This document shows, piece after piece, positions 4,937-6,584 of a stretch of DNA of 6,584 nucleotides. This stretch comes from Bacteroidaceae bacterium (lineage in GTDB: Bacteria > Bacteroidota > Bacteroidia > Bacteroidales > Bacteroidaceae), in assembly GCA_900769765.1 (NCBI GenBank), contig CAAGHW010000124.1:1-6584 (forward strand). Reading direction: 5' to 3'. A program made the position numbers and the translations under genes. The notes below the pieces were generated by a model that was given only the letters and a program-made list of their open reading frames with translations, did no database searches and was not told the DNA's origin. Within the stretch, counting starts at the first letter, position 1, and every line of letters starts with the position of its first letter.

Positions 4937-6584
4937 ATGAACTTTAAGAAATTTTTTAGTGCAGCTATCGTTGCTGTGATGGCATTTGCCGGCACAACAG
5001 CACAGGCTCAGTCACTTTCTCCATCTACAAAGTGGCATTGGGACAAGGGTACTATCGTTGTTGAGACACCTGAGCGTCCTGCAGGTCAGGAGCACGTTCT
5101 TAACCTTGCAGTTGCTCCAATCAAGACTGTTCGCGTTGCGTTCGTAGGTCTCGGTATGCGTGGTGACGGTGCGGTTATCCGTTTCTGCCGTATCCCCGGT
5201 GTTGAAATCGTAGCTCTTTGCGACTATGAGTATGAGCGCGCAGAGGAGTGCAACAAGTTCTTGCGTGAGCAGGGATTGATTCCTGCCGACATCTACTATG
5301 GTGCTAAAGGTTATGAGGAGATTTGCAAGCGCGACGATGTTGACCTCGTTTACATCGCTGCTGACTGGAATCACCACTATCCTGTAGCAAAATGTGCTTT
5401 GGAGAACGGCAAGCATGCCGCTATCGAGGTGCCTTCTGCTATGAACCTTGAGCAGTGCTGGAGCCTTATCAACCTTTCAGAGCAGACACGTCGTCACTGC
5501 TTCATCCTTGAGAACTGCTGCTACGACGATTATGAAATGAATGCTCTTGCAATGGCTCAGGACGGTGTGTTCGGTGAGATTATCCGTGCAGAGGGTGCTT
5601 ACATCCACAGCCTCGAGTGGTTCTGGGATGCATATTGGAAGGATCCTGCTGACAACGATGTTGACAACCTCCACTGGCGTCTGAAATATAACAAGGAGAA
5701 CCGTGGCGACCTCTACGCTACTCACGGCCTTGGCCCCGTTGCTCAGTGTATGAACATTCACCGTGGTGACCGTTTCACAACATTGGTAGCTATGGATACA
5801 GATCCTTTCTTCGGTAAGGAGCTTGTAAAGGAAAAGACTGGTAAGGAGTGTGACGAGTTCCGTAACGGTGACCACACTACAACACTTATGCGTACAGCAC
5901 GCGGTAAGGTTGTTGAAATCCAGCACAACGTAATGACTCCTCAGCCATACAACCGTTTGTTCAAGCTCACAGGTACCAAGGGTTATGCAACAAAGTATCC
6001 GGAGCCTAAGCTCGCTCTTTCTGGTGAGGCTCTTAAGGGTACAGGTGCTCCTCAGGTTGACAACTTGAACGCTCACGGTTTCATGAGCGACGAGCAGAAG
6101 GATGCCATGATGGCTAAGTACTACCACCCAATCCTCAAGAAGTATGTTGAGAAGGGTCGCGACCTCGGTCACGGTGGTATGGACTTCGTTATGGATTCAC
6201 GTCTTGTATATTGCTTGCAGAACGGTTTGCCACTCGATATGGACGTATATGACATGGCTGAATGGTGCTGTTTGGCAGAACTCGGTACATTGTCAATGGA
6301 CAACAACTGCGCTTCTGTTACATTCCCTGACTTTACACGCGGTCACTGGAACGATGTAAAGGGTTATCAGCACGCATATTCTGCTACTGAGGCCGAGACA
6401 GAGGCTTATGCTGACGCTTATACCGCTGCACAGCAGAAGGTTTCTGCAGACAAGAACCTTTGGGCTTTGTACGATGCAGTGAAGGCTGCTAAGGCTGCCG
6501 GTGATGCAAAGGCTGAGGCTGCTGCACAGAAGAAACTCGATGCTGCAAAGGCTGCTGCAAAGAAGGCAATTGCAAAAGAGTTGA
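4937..6584 (+). CDS. Secreted Gfo/Idh/MocA-fold glycosidase, GH109 family (alpha-N-acetylgalactosaminidase-like), 3' end beyond window
   Basis: 549 codons from ATG 4937 with no stop before the window edge. A Sec signal peptide occupies residues 1-24 (MNFKKFFSAAIVAVMAFAG, then AQA cleavage), with no twin arginine. A Rossmann NAD-binding domain follows: GLGMRGDG at 71-78, the acidic CDYEYER at 95-101, AADWNHHYPVA around 142-152 and GKHAAIEVPSA at 158-168. The family-typical second domain has LENCCYDDYE (191-200), EGAYIH (219-224) and YATHGLGPVAQ (260-270), whose Tyr and His are active-site residues in characterised members as I recall. Near residues 396-402 comes the GHGGMDF motif. Known GH109 enzymes cleave terminal alpha-GalNAc through a tightly bound NAD by oxidation-elimination; substrate here is inferred. 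The normal core would end near FTRGHWND (466-473). Residues 475-549 form an unusual Ala/Lys-rich helical tail. Codon use is strongly biased (about 22 AAC to 2 AAT), suggesting high expression. Confidence 0.88.
   Translation, partial: MNFKKFFSAAIVAVMAFAGTTAQAQSLSPSTKWHWDKGTIVVETPERPAGQEHVLNLAVAPIKTVRVAFVGLGMRGDGAVIRFCRIPGVEIVALCDYEYERAEECNKFLREQGLIPADIYYGAKGYEEICKRDDVDLVYIAADWNHHYPVAKCALENGKHAAIEVPSAMNLEQCWSLINLSEQTRRHCFILENCCYDDYEMNALAMAQDGVFGEIIRAEGAYIHSLEWFWDAYWKDPADNDVDNLHWRLKYNKENRGDLYATHGLGPVAQCMNIHRGDRFTTLVAMDTDPFFGKELVKEKTGKECDEFRNGDHTTTLMRTARGKVVEIQHNVMTPQPYNRLFKLTGTKGYATKYPEPKLALSGEALKGTGAPQVDNLNAHGFMSDEQKDAMMAKYYHPILKKYVEKGRDLGHGGMDFVMDSRLVYCLQNGLPLDMDVYDMAEWCCLAELGTLSMDNNCASVTFPDFTRGHWNDVKGYQHAYSATEAETEAYADAYTAAQQKVSADKNLWALYDAVKAAKAAGDAKAEAAAQKKLDAAKAAAKKAIAKEL
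6482..6576 (+). repeat. Low-complexity GCTGCW/AAG tract encoding the Ala/Lys tail
   Basis: The tract is made of imperfect repeats of AAGGCTGCT-like units (for example AAGGCTGCTAAGGCTGCC and GATGCAAAGGCTGAGGCTGC). It encodes lysine, alanine and some Glu/Asp/Gln from residue 516 onward of the GH109-family protein. Codons vary between copies (GCT, GCA, GCC), so the repetition looks selected at the protein level rather than being recent slippage. It sits at the window edge, so its full extent is unknown. Confidence 0.7.

Noticed and set aside
5477..6172. Long open frame (231 codons) on the minus strand inside the GH109-type gene, and another at 5012-5416
   Set aside because: The sense strand has a full, recognisable GH109 protein. 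The antisense frames stay open because of its strong codon bias, and their translations have no recognisable motif.
6482..6584. Frameshift in the GH109-type gene creating the Ala/Lys tail
   Set aside because: The frame is continuous, codon bias in the tail matches the rest of the gene, and the Ala/Lys/Glu pattern is coherent. I could not see a point where another frame takes over, though resequencing would settle it.

Overview
The window looks like a chromosomal segment from a member of the Bacteroidales (Bacteroides/Prevotella/Paraprevotella-like). Three things point there: the divergent tsaB / yicC-gmk-nadD housekeeping block, promoter-like sites matching the Bacteroidota consensus (TAnnTTTG at -7) rather than -35/-10 boxes, and starts without Shine-Dalgarno sequences in AT-rich leaders. 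The DUF5077-DUF3472 and GH109-type secreted proteins also fit. The genus cannot be fixed from the sequence alone. I see no rRNA, tRNA, CRISPR array, insertion sequence or phage gene.

Layout. At the left edge, on the minus strand, is the N-terminal 175 codons of tsaB (tRNA t6A modification). A 247-bp AT-rich divergent intergenic region (528-774) follows. It carries candidate promoters for both directions and an unusual set of inverted repeats around the rightward one. Then comes a tightly packed rightward run: yicC (775-1650), gmk (1657-2229), nadD (2216-2791), an exported MORN-repeat protein (2791-3441) and an exported DUF5077-DUF3472 protein (3438 or 3480 to 4751). Gaps are 6, -14, -1 and about -4 nt, so these five genes are very probably one transcript with translational coupling. 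The run ends at a long branched hairpin (4760-4812). A 185-bp intergenic region with a good Bacteroidota promoter leads to a secreted Gfo/Idh/MocA-fold protein of glycoside hydrolase family GH109 (4937 to beyond the right edge).

How the genes fit together. The first half is core metabolism: RNA turnover (YicC), GMP to GDP (Gmk), NAD synthesis (NadD) and tRNA modification (TsaB). The second half is envelope or secreted: all three downstream proteins have N-terminal signal peptides. The GH109-type enzyme is probably a glycan-degrading NAD-dependent glycosidase.

Most worth a second look: (1) a perfect 10-bp inverted repeat centred on the -7 box of the yicC promoter, with two further inverted repeats packed beside and inside it; (2) the GH109 protein, which carries an Ala/Lys-rich C-terminal tail of about 75 residues, has a Sec-like rather than twin-arginine signal although its fold binds NAD, and uses codons very differently from its neighbours; (3) an exported MORN protein and a DUF3472 protein coupled directly behind nadD. 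None of these is proof of a new system; I see no multi-gene defence or mobile module here.
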